Shown: positions 41,501 to 48,606, numbered from the stretch's first letter. The stretch is DNA of 64,000 nucleotides from Janthinobacterium sp. TB1-E2 (GCF_036885605.1 NZ_CP142523.1:124001-188000), one strand, 5' to 3'. The notes: generated from the sequence alone by a model not told the origin. Made by a program: numbers and translations.

Positions 41501-44500
41501 ATCGGGCGGCGGCGTCTGCGGCGGCTGCTGCGCCAGCCCCAGCGAACTGGCGCTCAGGCGCAGGCTCTGGCCCAGCGCCAGGCTGACGTCGCCATCGACG
41601 CTGAGCATGCCGTTCACATGCATGGCCAGGTTATCGAAGCCACCGGCCTTCACACGGTCGGCGCCCAGGCGCGCACTGCCGTAGCGCAAGGCCTCATCCT
41701 GCTGGCCGGCGCGCAAATCAACCGGCAAGACGCTGTCGCCCTGCACTTGCGCCAGCACGAATTCGCGCGGTACTCGCACCGCATTGTCGACGCTATCGCC
41801 TTCCAGCGTCTGGCGGTTCACCTGGCCGTAATTGGGCGTGTCGAGCGCCATCGCCAGGGTGCCGCCGGCCGCCCCGGCGCCACCGGCCACCGCGCGCAGC
41901 GTGCCGTCGGCAAAGATGCCGTTGTACGAACTGAGCGAAATCAAGCCGCCGCTGCCGGCCACGTTGACGGCGCCCTGGTTCGGCAAGTCCAGCGTGGCTT
42001 GCGCGCCGCTGGCGTCGAGCAGCGCGCCCGGACGCACGACGACAAAGGCGTCGGCCGCGTCGACGCTGGCCGCATCGGCCTTGTAGCGGGCGCCGATTTC
42101 GATGCTGCCGCCCTTGTCGGCACGGCCATAGCGGCCGCCGCGCATATCGGTGGCGACGGTGGCGCGGCCGGCGACGTCAAGCACCGCGTGTTCGCCGATC
42201 CAGATCGACGTGGCTTGTCCCTTGCCGTTCGGCACATCGGCATCGCTGCCCGTACCCAACGTGCCGGGCAGGATGGCGATCTTGCCGCCCCAGGCGTCGA
42301 GTCGGCCGTCGATACTGACCTGGCCATTGCTCGTTATGCTGATCTGGCGGCCCGGATCGACCGTGACGACGGCGCCTTGCGCCACGGCCAGGGCGCCCTT
42401 CACGTACGGGCTGCCGGCCGTCAGCGTCAGGTCGGCGCCGGCGCGCTGAGTCAAGCGGCCCTTGCGCGCATCTTCCTGGTACAGCTCCGGCGTCCACACT
42501 TCCAGCGCGGCAGCCGGATCGGTGCCACTCGCCACCGTGTGGCCGGTGGCGGGATTGAAGCGCAGCACGGGCATCTTCACATCGATCCGCGCATCCTTGA
42601 CCACCACGACGCCGTCGCGGCCCGTGACGGCGTAGTCGGCAAAGCCGCTCTGGAACAGGCTGGCGTCCAGCGCCAGCATGGGCTGGACGGCAACGTCACG
42701 GCCTAGCATGGTGCCGGTCGGCAGCAGCACGCCGCGTGGCGCGCGCACGTCGTCGGCGGCGATGCTGCCGGCCGCATACTGGGTCGTTATCGGCACGATG
42801 GGCAAGCCATTCGGAAAAGCCGCCGCCGAAACCTCGAAGCCTGTAGCGAGGCCATTGATGGCCGTCACCACGCTGCCTGCGGGAACGATGGAACCACTCC
42901 AGACATACGTCGTGCCGTCGATGAAGAAGCTCGCGCCCGGCGGCACCAGCAAATCACTCCCCAGCACCAACGGTTTCTGCGCCGACACGTCCACCGTCAC
43001 GGGCATGCTCAAGGTCTGGCCCGGCTTGATCACGCTGGTGCTGAGCGCGAAATCGAAGGGAATCTTCTCGCCCTTGGCAATCAAAAATTCATCGGCCAGG
43101 CGCAAGCCGACGGGGGCGCTGCTTCCTCCTGGCAGCACGTCGCCGTCCTGCAGCTTGCCGCCGATGCTGACGGCCGTGCCGCTGTCGATCGTCAGGCGTC
43201 CGCCGCCCTTCACGCCATGGCCGCGCAACTCGCCGTCAAGCTTGAGCAAGGCGCCCGTCGGCGTTTTTTCACGTGGCAAGTCGACGGCCAGGGCGATGTC
43301 GCCGCCGCGCCCGCCCTGCAGGCTGCCATTGCTCATCAAAGCAGCGCCCGACGAAACGTCGATGACGCTGCCGCCGGCCAGCTCGATGCCGCCCGAACTC
43401 TTCAATGTGACCTTGCCGCCATTCACGTACGGCAGGCCGGCGACCGCTCCCGGGTCCAGTTCCAGGTTGCTCCACAGGCCCCGCGTATCGAGACGCACGC
43501 CCGGCGCCACGCGCACGCCGGCTGAGCCCGCGGCGCGCCCTTCCGGCAACACGGTCCCTTCCACCCACACGGCGCCCGCGTTCGCCAGGTAGCGCGAGAT
43601 GATGTCACCGGCGGCGATGCTGCCGCTGCGCGCGCTCACGTTCGCCTTGATGGCCACGTCGGTGGCGTGCAGGGCAATGTCGCCGCCATCGGCCACGCGC
43701 ACGTCCGCGTTGACGTCGAGCTTGTCGTAGGCGTAGATATTCAGGGCGCCCAGTTCCAGCCCATTGAGCCAGTCGGCATCGAGCTGCAAGGTCTTGCTGC
43801 GCGCGGCCGGCAAGGCTTCACTGAGCAGCTGGCCATCGGCGACGGGTGCCACCTTGCCGATCTCGACGTTTTCCAGCACGGCTTGCGGGCTGTCGCGCAG
43901 CTGGCCCGCCTTCGTATCGAAGACGGGCGTCATTTTGCCGACGATCAATTGACCGGCGCGCGCGGCCGACGTCTGCGCCTGCTTGTAGCTATCGACGCCG
44001 TCATCGCGCTTGCGCTGCTGGCGCTCGCCCTGGAACACGGACGTGTCGATATCGCCTTCGAGCACGGCAGCGCCCGTGGAAACGATCAGGCGGCCCGCAT
44101 CGCGGCCCACCGTATAGCCGTTTTCCAGGCGCTCGCGCGGACCGATCAAGGCATTCGCATGGGTTTCCGTCGTGTTGGCACCCCAGCGCGCATGCGTGCT
44201 TTCATAGCCGCGGTACAAGCCCGTGTACAGATTGTCGCCAGGGGCCGTGCTGAGCTTGTACATCGCGCCATCGGCGCCCTTCAGCCACGTCTGCTTGACC
44301 ATGCCCGTCTGCACGTCCAGCGAACCGCCGGCGATGTTGATGCGCGAACCGGCCTGCGTCACCACTTCGCCGCCGCCAAAGCCGACGGTGCCGCCCTGGG
44401 CCGCCCATTCGCCGATGCCGTGGCCGCTGGTATTGAGGTAGCCGCTCACTTCCAGCAAGCCGCCCGCCGTGTACCAGCGGTCCGTGGCGTAGCCGTTGGT

Positions 44501-46204
44501 GCCGGCCGGCACCAGCACCAGGTCGCGGCGGTCGACCCACACGTCGCTGTTGTTCAGGTATTTGGCGTCGCGGCTGCCCGGTGCGTCGCGCTGTTCGTTG
44601 CCCTGCACGTTGATCAGCACATTGTTGCTGCTCATGTCGACCTTCACGCCGACGGCGCCGGAGACGTCGATGGCGGCGCCGCGCGCCACGTGGCTGCGGC
44701 GGGCCGCATCGGCCAGCACCTGGCCACCCGTGGCCAGGGTCAGCGAATCGCCTTCGAACTCGATGTTGCCGGCGGAAACGATGCGCACCAGCGACTGGTC
44801 GCGCCGGTCCTGCGGCGTGTCCGTACCCTTGCCCGTGTCTTTCAGCAAGGTATCGCGCTGCACGTCGAGCGCCGTGGCGCCGTTGTCATCGATGACAATG
44901 GCGCTGACGCTGCCGCGCGCCAGGGTCACGCCGGCATTCTCGCCCGCCGCCGCCAGGTGGATCGTGCCGCGGCCATTGACGGTCGTGCTCGACAACAGCA
45001 CGCCATCCTGGCGCACGCTATTGCCGCTGAGCGTGATGTCGCCCGTGGCCGCCTGGATCAGGCCGTTGTTGACGACGCTGCCGGCGCCGCTGTCGGCCAC
45101 GCGCAGCATCTCGACTTCATTGCCGCGCGTGCTCGAATACTGGTTCTTGTCCGTACCCATGCCCTGACGCACGACGATGGCGTCGCCGGCCGCCAGGGTG
45201 GTCTGGCCGTTCGGCGTGGTGATGGCGCCCGCATTCTCGACGGCGCGGCCGGCCAGCAGCACGTAGCCGCCGCCTTCCGTTACCGTCTGCGGCTTGCGCG
45301 TGTCGATGCGCGCGCCGGCGGCGACGACGACGTCCGCCTCGGCCGCCGCATGCGTAAAGGTATTCTGGTCCAGCAACAAATCATTCGCGAAGGTCGGCAC
45401 GGCGCCCGTGCCCTGCGCCTTGCCATACAAGCCGCTCTTGAACTGGCTGTCGCTCATGCCCATGGCGGCCGCCGCCAGGCTGCGCGTATCGACCTGGCTG
45501 CTGCCCGTAAATACGATGCCGTTGCGGTTGACGATCATCACCGTGCCGTCGGCCTTGATCTGGCCCTGGATCTGGCTGGGGCGCGCCAGCGGATCGTTGA
45601 CGCGGTTCAACACGGACCAATGCGATTTCTGGTCGAACTGCAAGGTGGTGTTCTTGCCGACGTTAAAACTTTCCCAGTTCAGGATGGCCTTGTCGTCCGT
45701 CTGCACGACCTTCACGACGGTCTTGCCATCGGCCTGGCTCTGCACGGGGCCCTGGGCGTTGAGCCAGCCCGCCGTCAGGCTGTTGCTGTCGACCTGCAAG
45801 CCGCCCTTGACGAGGCCATCGGGCGCGCCACCGGCCGCCAGCGCCGCCTGGCGCGCGGCCGCCTGCACCGCCTGTTCGGCGGCGATGCCGCGCGCGGCCA
45901 GCAAAAGATTGTTCAGCGATTGCTGCAGCTTGCCTTCGGCCTTTTGCTGCTGCAGCAAAGGATTGTTCAGCGCTGTGGCCGGCTGGCCATTTGGCAAGCG
46001 TCCCGTGGCGGCGGCCGTGCCCTGCTGCGCGCCCTTGCCCGCGAACCAGGCGCCGCTGAACGGCTGCTGCGCCTGCGCGCCCCCCGCCTGCAGCAGCATG
46101 GCGATGGCCAGCGCCAGCGGTTTCAAGCGCACCGGGCGAGCGTTGTGGCTGCCCGCCATGGCGGAGGAGGATGCGTGTTTCGTGACCGACTTGCTTCGCT
46201 GCAT
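32543..46204 (-). CDS. Giant filamentous-haemagglutinin-family exoprotein (TpsA)
   Basis: At 4553 residues this is the largest gene in the window. An extended signal peptide runs to about residue 46 (PLALAIAMLLQAGGAQAQ core). The TPS/haemagglutination-activity domain (~135-290) includes ILNWESFNVGKNTTLQF, PSQIQGQIKADG and NRNGIVFTGSSQVD. A very long beta-helix follows, rich in GG-x-I-x-L and SGxI-type repeats. The C-terminal ~290 residues (DVGGDIGITVPGG onward) match the DUF3739 region of this family. Only two cysteines occur in the mature chain (2244 and 2251). AAGGGA precedes the ATG. TpsB downstream should export it; likely a surface adhesin. Confidence 0.93.
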   Translation of the reverse strand: MQRSKSVTKHASSSAMAGSHNARPVRLKPLALAIAMLLQAGGAQAQQPFSGAWFAGKGAQQGTAAATGRLPNGQPATALNNPLLQQQKAEGKLQQSLNNLLLAARGIAAEQAVQAAARQAALAAGGAPDGLVKGGLQVDSNSLTAGWLNAQGPVQSQADGKTVVKVVQTDDKAILNWESFNVGKNTTLQFDQKSHWSVLNRVNDPLARPSQIQGQIKADGTVMIVNRNGIVFTGSSQVDTRSLAAAAMGMSDSQFKSGLYGKAQGTGAVPTFANDLLLDQNTFTHAAAEADVVVAAGARIDTRKPQTVTEGGGYVLLAGRAVENAGAITTPNGQTTLAAGDAIVVRQGMGTDKNQYSSTRGNEVEMLRVADSGAGSVVNNGLIQAATGDITLSGNSVRQDGVLLSSTTVNGRGTIHLAAAGENAGVTLARGSVSAIVIDDNGATALDVQRDTLLKDTGKGTDTPQDRRDQSLVRIVSAGNIEFEGDSLTLATGGQVLADAARRSHVARGAAIDVSGAVGVKVDMSSNNVLINVQGNEQRDAPGSRDAKYLNNSDVWVDRRDLVLVPAGTNGYATDRWYTAGGLLEVSGYLNTSGHGIGEWAAQGGTVGFGGGEVVTQAGSRINIAGGSLDVQTGMVKQTWLKGADGAMYKLSTAPGDNLYTGLYRGYESTHARWGANTTETHANALIGPRERLENGYTVGRDAGRLIVSTGAAVLEGDIDTSVFQGERQQRKRDDGVDSYKQAQTSAARAGQLIVGKMTPVFDTKAGQLRDSPQAVLENVEIGKVAPVADGQLLSEALPAARSKTLQLDADWLNGLELGALNIYAYDKLDVNADVRVADGGDIALHATDVAIKANVSARSGSIAAGDIISRYLANAGAVWVEGTVLPEGRAAGSAGVRVAPGVRLDTRGLWSNLELDPGAVAGLPYVNGGKVTLKSSGGIELAGGSVIDVSSGAALMSNGSLQGGRGGDIALAVDLPREKTPTGALLKLDGELRGHGVKGGGRLTIDSGTAVSIGGKLQDGDVLPGGSSAPVGLRLADEFLIAKGEKIPFDFALSTSVIKPGQTLSMPVTVDVSAQKPLVLGSDLLVPPGASFFIDGTTYVWSGSIVPAGSVVTAINGLATGFEVSAAAFPNGLPIVPITTQYAAGSIAADDVRAPRGVLLPTGTMLGRDVAVQPMLALDASLFQSGFADYAVTGRDGVVVVKDARIDVKMPVLRFNPATGHTVASGTDPAAALEVWTPELYQEDARKGRLTQRAGADLTLTAGSPYVKGALAVAQGAVVTVDPGRQISITSNGQVSIDGRLDAWGGKIAILPGTLGTGSDADVPNGKGQATSIWIGEHAVLDVAGRATVATDMRGGRYGRADKGGSIEIGARYKADAASVDAADAFVVVRPGALLDASGAQATLDLPNQGAVNVAGSGGLISLSSYNGIFADGTLRAVAGGAGAAGGTLAMALDTPNYGQVNRQTLEGDSVDNAVRVPREFVLAQVQGDSVLPVDLRAGQQDEALRYGSARLGADRVKAGGFDNLAMHVNGMLSVDGDVSLALGQSLRLSASSLGLAQQPPQTPPPDADGQDKVPSLASQVRLAAPYVRLGTAARAQKDNYIVPNAVKGSKNSGKGRGMLGVPLVADGSLLQIDAGMLDLAGEVNMGTRGEIVQSSGTPLAVERDAFEQLTLNSRGDLRMSNNAALYQPGNATLVAAQIYPATGDSGMVTVGQSSRVDEYGNIRVTLDPLRTLTVERSAGSATPNQPFSVFGSLSLIAPTINQHGVLRAPLGQITLGAEGFEANTGHVNLLPGSLTSVSAKSLTMPYGGTLDGLSYLYDGNDVVFKGVGNGPEIALVGAAVDVQAGAVLDLSGGGTLTGAAFLAGRGGSTDARLNPLVQMKPNGGFTLPGLNTNPVYAIIPGVQPDVAPLTAEQGAGKPAVGRQITIAAGVPGLAAGTYTLLPSNFALLPGAFRVELNGLAGAVEAGGMVAMRNGSYATAAQTGIAGTAIRDAVPSQAILTPADVLRTYSQYNETGYAAFAVAQATRDGVPRATLERDAKGVRVQLIAPSLHSVENNHTPLMMDGSALYTPAEGGFGGSLLLGTGGHAGTRYQVLADGTAAQAEFDGVSVHASQINAFGAQRLGIGGLPRVTYSDFATGTNQRANIAAINESAGGIVLRDGAVLKAAEVFLVTTKTDDGIFLEQGSGINTLGRGKAAWDSRDGFVYQPMGSVLAVSNGWLDMLPAVRTPSDSGGPGIIDIGTCAKAGGACTGTTSLYSEGTIAAVTERAFTLRDNVRYGTRNLVLGMGSINIGSAASLADASARGALPDGLALNQDVLDRLLRGDTSTGAPALESLGLTARNSFNFYDSSQLSTIDAATGKSSLSRLVLNTPAIYGYGGTDALARIHTDTLVWQGATNAPGAVVANGPGTGSGRLQIDAKRIEFGFTPDSRPDTIHNLDRLILGFGQVALNASEQLTANNKGSLSVYQSQSAWDTATNGYRYSGGDLLINTPLLTGAAGSVNRITAGGDLKVSAPAGATPATPTNAALAGALGAEVALNGNSVSVDTSVVLPSGKLTLSAERDVLLGDKAKLDLAGRKIDFYDTSKYSWGGDVILDSRAGDVRQAGASVIDLSAVNNRAGKLSVIATGDAAGTADLRGSLLGGASGHYDAGGTLVPYAAGGVEVRAQQIGDFAGLNQRLNTGKVFGSRSFQLKQGNLTIGDEVKAREVSVSVDGGSLTVSGRIDASGEQVGSIRLAGRDGVTIQSGAVLDAHGTVLRTDSYGQAIEAPNRAVIELAAPGGRLSLENGARFDLRSGDKGGNYGSIDLNARRLGGATGDDVDIDAAGALNIAGARTINVNAFWQYKDAPAGTGKDADGRSYQGINQAYLDEKHGDSQLFMAHALANGNLMDSKLRGLRGDANAFHLRPGVEIVSATPGGDLHIDGDIDLSGHRYDGVNPLARLSGVYGSGEAGALVVRAGGKLSVFGSITDGFDTRTLPVTSDDKGWQLVKGRLPWGGEVVVPQAGLVTLAEDTYFQSGTSVNFAVPMKAMQLRGGTLLAARATLTAELNLPAGSVLGGAVRDAAGKVLYAAGTVLPKALALSSGMQLDPGLRLPGAASVAAMLWPANVALPFPEGKPRDTGDSVNPVNGVVLAAALALDKGSVLPAGTLVKLPGDATMVALRAEDGAGRQGRNLALAPMLAQGSQAWSLRLVGGADTAAADTRALRPHAKDAHLMLADTHYGMEERTSVKPGTGLPGTYIFNEYATMLGFPEGEVDITMWFGTEANMLESYADLVTKIADGTPPEMVTKDEPARQLLFSVLRTGMGDLDLLAAGDFDMRSLYGVYTAGTQSASPLVDGKDLFNLPRGLNAKGKLLGALGDDKLTRFVDGGSESLYRAWYPEHGGNLLLRAQGDVKGDTVGTALQRREDAIGTLSAQQDTSDIGAWLWRQGSGSTGAGVPTAWWINFGTYVARPEGGDLFAGLPVVSGFTGIGTLGGGNVLLQAGGNAGMLTSRADPGGVFAPRSQGLNVAVGSTGRVTPDGKLLLTGGGDLDIRIGGGLNPVAEVRSFDANSDAPNADTRFERQYPTLNSTFTNLRGALRMEAGAVGGVELRFDRADPKESRPYETYAAGTAIASGGPILVPGDSGVRIDARGDLVLGGTADAGRVKQLGNGSPFNYQGVERQGEGWSWFSLWTPATTIDLFSAGGNLTPTSAWIQSDMGDNHAPTDARFVMPSVLRAVAASGSLYYGNASLGRLGEGGKVDMPQNGIILAPSPVAPQFVKTGTGQLEMLAADSIHAAGYPITASGADPRLLPSPFNPGFVGALDPVWFGLLPLHNVSANGLAPGALKWFGSSSNGASDASQQLYPLFSMTAPTVSDYVPVGQQPAHFYANSGDIVGLRTGGIVYRGTLKGETGPLGVWYEGGGAVAVRAGRDIVNSGTPLGSVEGVPEGAAGWTSQGFVGRPDFPDKPVISGASSTRGNLFVHRHADDVSVVSAGRDIRYSTFYVAGPGQLNVSAGRDLYMADKAELRSLGAIVNTGPGERGNGAGISVAAGVGRNGPDYAAFAARYLDPAKLADPAKPLADQAGSAVYVYGGKLTLADWLRGQFAYSGDEAGASAFLGTKQAELEKAGQASGAVRRDLAREYAQVSQLHLVNWLTTRFGGDSGLGIRYDPATDARSFFAALPKEQQQVYLSNVYFAELKAAGREYNDPDGMRRGSYLRGREAIATLFPAQDKAGQKIEYKGDLTMFSSALYTVNDYDGVYTKRPVAGVRYLSPQEWAEAGRPTVNVPHVIVNDAGIHTDVGGDIGITVPGGRALIGVDGGYAPGEGSGVLTQGAGEIQMYAKDSILLGQSRIFTTFGGNILAWSATGDINAGRGTKSTVVYTPQRRTYDSIGLVSLSPSTPATGAGIATLNPIPEVPPGDIDLIAPLGSIDAGEAGIRVSGNVNLAALQVINAENVQVQGKSAGLPVIATVNVGALSNASAAATQAVTAAQDVLQRERAATRQALPSLFTVKVLGFGNEQADDAGVGKGNGGEPQASSYQPAGVVQVLGAGPLTAPQLQALTPNERRGLQP

Positions 46205-46377
46205 GGCGACATTCCCTTTTCATGTTCCGTTGCTGACCGATATCGCGAGGCGGCGCGCGGCACGCACGGGGCGGGCGGCAGGCACTGATTCGCGGCTTCC
46301 AGCAGCATTGACAGGGAACAAGGTCCGGGACTGCAAAAGGTCATGAAAATGTCATAATTGGCGCCAGGCCTTTGCGC

Positions 46378-47325
46378 TCAACCAAACAGCACGATACCGC
46401 CAGGCAAACGCGTCACGCGTGCGCCATACGCGTCCTGGATCAGGGCGATCACGTCGTCGAGGCGGTCGAGCGAAAAGCTCGCTTGCACACGCGTGTGTTT
46501 CAATGTGTCGCCATTAAGGATCAGCTTGCCGGGACGGTAGCGGTTCACCTCGTCCACCACCTCGGCCAGGGTGCTTTGTTTGAAGACCAGCAGGCGCTGG
46601 CGCCACGCGCTGACGTCGCCCCTGGTCACGGCGCGGGCGATGCCAAAATGCTCGGGCCGGTAACGCAGCTGCTGGCCGGCGGCCAGTTCCGCATCGTTGC
46701 CGGCTTGCGCCACGCGCAAGCGGCCCGCCAGGCACGTCACGCACACTTCCTGGCCGAACAGGCGGATATTGAAACGCGCGCTGCCGGCCGACACGGTGCC
46801 GTCGCCCGCCTGCACGCGCACGCTTGCCGCGCCGCGCAAGCCGGCCTGGAATTCCGCCTCGCCCGCCAGCAGCACCAGCGACGCGGCGCCGTCCTGCACG
46901 GGCGCCGCATCGAGCCGCGTCTGCGTATTCATCTGCACCAGCACGCCGCCATCGAGCGCCACTTCGCGCTGCTCGCCCGTGCCCGTGGCATAGTCGGCGG
47001 CCAGACCCGCCACGGCCGGCCACAGGTCCGTCGGCGGGCGCAATACCAGCAAGCCCAGCGAGGCAGCGACGGCGCCGCCGAGCCAGGCGCGCCGCGCCAC
47101 GTTGACAGGCGCCTGCGCCCGCTTGACGGCGCGCGCGGCCGGCACCATGGCGCCCCACACGGCGCGCGCTTCGGCAAACGCCGTCGCATGCCTGCGGCTG
47201 CGCGCGCACCAGTGACGGAACACTTGCGCGTCGCGCTCGCTGACCTGGCCCGAGGCCAGGCGCACGACCCACGCCTGCGCTTCCTTCTGGATGACACCCA
47301 TGTCGTCTTCCGTTTGTTCAATCAT
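46378..47325 (-). CDS. FecR-type anti-sigma factor / sigma regulator
   Basis: The start at 47325 (MIEQTEDDMG) gives 315 residues and overlaps the sigma-factor gene by eight bases. The N-terminal cytoplasmic DUF4880-type domain (~10-60, EAQAWVVRLASGQVSERD) should bind the sigma factor. One membrane helix follows (~79-98), then the periplasmic FecR domain (ATGTGEQREVALDGGVLVQMN, FQAGLRGAASVRVQAG) and a C-terminal STN-like domain (LVFKQSTLAEVVDEVNRY). Such proteins hold or activate an ECF sigma factor according to a periplasmic signal. The giant tpsA starts 173 bases downstream. Confidence 0.93.
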   Translation of the reverse strand: MIEQTEDDMGVIQKEAQAWVVRLASGQVSERDAQVFRHWCARSRRHATAFAEARAVWGAMVPAARAVKRAQAPVNVARRAWLGGAVAASLGLLVLRPPTDLWPAVAGLAADYATGTGEQREVALDGGVLVQMNTQTRLDAAPVQDGAASLVLLAGEAEFQAGLRGAASVRVQAGDGTVSAGSARFNIRLFGQEVCVTCLAGRLRVAQAGNDAELAAGQQLRYRPEHFGIARAVTRGDVSAWRQRLLVFKQSTLAEVVDEVNRYRPGKLILNGDTLKHTRVQASFSLDRLDDVIALIQDAYGARVTRLPGGIVLFG

Positions 47326-47875
47326 GATGTTTAGACGTTTTTCCCGCGCCGGGACCGAAGCGCTGGATGAAATCGCGTCCCATGCGTTCGCAGCAATGTT
47401 CGAGTCCCGCGCGCAATTCCTTCTCCACGGTGCGGGCGGAAATGCCGAAGCGCTCGGCGATATCGCGGTGCGGCAACTGGTCGACGCGGGCGGCGATGAC
47501 GATGGCGCGCCGGCGTTTCGGCAACTCCTGCAAGGCCCGTTCCAGTTCCTCGAGCTCGGCGCGCGCGCTGAAGGTGCGGGCCGGGTCGGCCAGCTCATCG
47601 GCCATCTCGTACAGATCGTCGATATCGGGCAGGCTGAGCAGCCGCGCATTGTCGCGGCGCTGATCTTCCGCAATGTTGATGGCGATGCGCATCAGGTAGG
47701 CGGACGGGTAGCTGATCGCCTCGGGCGCCGTCATCCGCTCCACCCGCAAATACGTTTCATGCAGCGCGTCATTGGCCAGGTCTTCCGAGCCCAGGCGGCG
47801 CTGCAAATGGCGGCGAAACTGTCCGTAGCGTTCCAGGAACAGCTTGCGCAAAGTGGCTTTCAGCAAATCCGACAT
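47318..47875 (-). CDS. ECF sigma factor, FecI-like
   Basis: This 185-residue protein starts MSDLLKATLRKLFLERYGQF. Region 2 (~10-80) has LGSEDLANDALHETYLRVER and the -10-binding ISYPSAYLMRIAINIAED. Region 4 (~115-170) has LQELPKRRRAIVIAARVDQL and the helix-turn-helix HRDIAERFGISARTVEKELRAG. The ATG comes three bases after the STN gene stop, and the 3' end overlaps fecR, so STN protein, sigma and FecR are made together. It probably directs transcription of the tpsA-to-ybjN genes downstream, as FecI-type factors usually serve adjacent operons. Confidence 0.93.
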   Translation of the reverse strand: MSDLLKATLRKLFLERYGQFRRHLQRRLGSEDLANDALHETYLRVERMTAPEAISYPSAYLMRIAINIAEDQRRDNARLLSLPDIDDLYEMADELADPARTFSARAELEELERALQELPKRRRAIVIAARVDQLPHRDIAERFGISARTVEKELRAGLEHCCERMGRDFIQRFGPGAGKTSKHHD

Positions 47876-47877
47876 GG

Positions 47878-48606
47878 TCAGGGCGCTCCGGCCACGAGGT
47901 AGGGCGCGCAATCGGCATCGGGATCGGGCCGCGGCGTCAATAAAATCGTCAGCGGCTGCGGCAAGCCGGCCGGCGGCGCGCCATCGATCAGCAGGCTGCG
48001 CAGGCGCTGCAGGACGGCGCGGTCGCGCTGTTCCACGCCGCTCGGTTCGAGCACGTGCACGGCGCGCACCTTGCCCCGCTCGTCGAGCCACAGCTGGAAG
48101 GCCAGGCGGTAGCGGCCGAAGGCGTCCGGATGCAGACGGCACAGGGCGCGCGTGAGCGAGCGCTGCAGGACGGCCGCATAGCCTTGCAATGGTGCGGTGG
48201 CGGGGGCAGCTTCGGCCGGCACGGGCGCCGGCGTCACGGGTGCATCGGCCAGCGCCAGCAAGGTGAACGCATTGCTGCCGCTGAAGCGCGCGCCCAGCTG
48301 GGTGCCGGCCAGCAAACGCTGCAGCGCTTCGGCAGGCGTGTAGTCACCGCGCACGGGCGAGGCCACCCTGCCGGCCGCCAACTGGCTGCTGACGAGCACG
48401 GAATACCCGGTCACTTCGCCAAACGCCACCAGGGCCGCGTCGAGCGGCTGGGCGGGCAAGTCGAAGCGCAGGGTTGCGTGCGCGGCGGCGTCAGCACCGT
48501 CCGCGCCCGCAGCCGGCCGCACGAATGTCATGAATGTCATCAATGTCATCAGCAAGCAGGCGGACAGGGCATTGCCCTTTGCGGCGCGGCGGTGGCTTAG
48601 TGTCAT
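47878..48606 (-). CDS. Stand-alone periplasmic STN-domain protein with TonB-like C-terminus
   Basis: From the ATG at 48606 the product is 242 residues (in-frame ATGs at 48639 and 48657 are alternatives). A signal peptide (SACLLMTLMTFMTFVRPAAGA) leads to an STN domain at ~46-118 (LRFDLPAQPLDAALVAFGE, EALQRLLAGTQL). STN domains normally sit at the N-terminus of FecA-type receptors and touch FecR. A Pro/Ala linker is followed by a C-terminal region (~160-235) with YRLAFQLWLDERGKVRAVHVLE, resembling the TonB/TolA C-terminal fold. No receptor barrel is attached, so the signal must reach FecR through this soluble protein. Confidence 0.8.
   Translation of the reverse strand: MTLSHRRAAKGNALSACLLMTLMTFMTFVRPAAGADGADAAAHATLRFDLPAQPLDAALVAFGEVTGYSVLVSSQLAAGRVASPVRGDYTPAEALQRLLAGTQLGARFSGSNAFTLLALADAPVTPAPVPAEAAPATAPLQGYAAVLQRSLTRALCRLHPDAFGRYRLAFQLWLDERGKVRAVHVLEPSGVEQRDRAVLQRLRSLLIDGAPPAGLPQPLTILLTPRPDPDADCAPYLVAGAP
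48524..48550. repeat. Three tandem 9-base repeats in the STN signal-peptide coding region
   Basis: The unit AATGTCAT(G/C) occurs three times without spacing. Being a multiple of three it keeps the frame and encodes the MT(L/F) repeats of the hydrophobic core of the signal peptide, so copy-number slippage would lengthen or shorten that core. Confidence 0.75.

Noticed and set aside
31904..46288. Very long open frames on the plus strand opposite tpsA (1686, 1849 and 873 codons)
   Set aside because: They are antisense to a well-supported gene, rich in Arg, His, Gln, Val and Ala as expected from reverse reading of GC-rich repetitive coding DNA, and have no domains or start signals.
24799..48606. 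Contact-dependent inhibition (CdiBAI) interpretation of the TpsA/TpsB locus
   Set aside because: The TpsA C-terminus is DUF3739-like with no VENN-type boundary or toxin tip seen, and no small immunity gene follows; transporter and motor genes come next instead.
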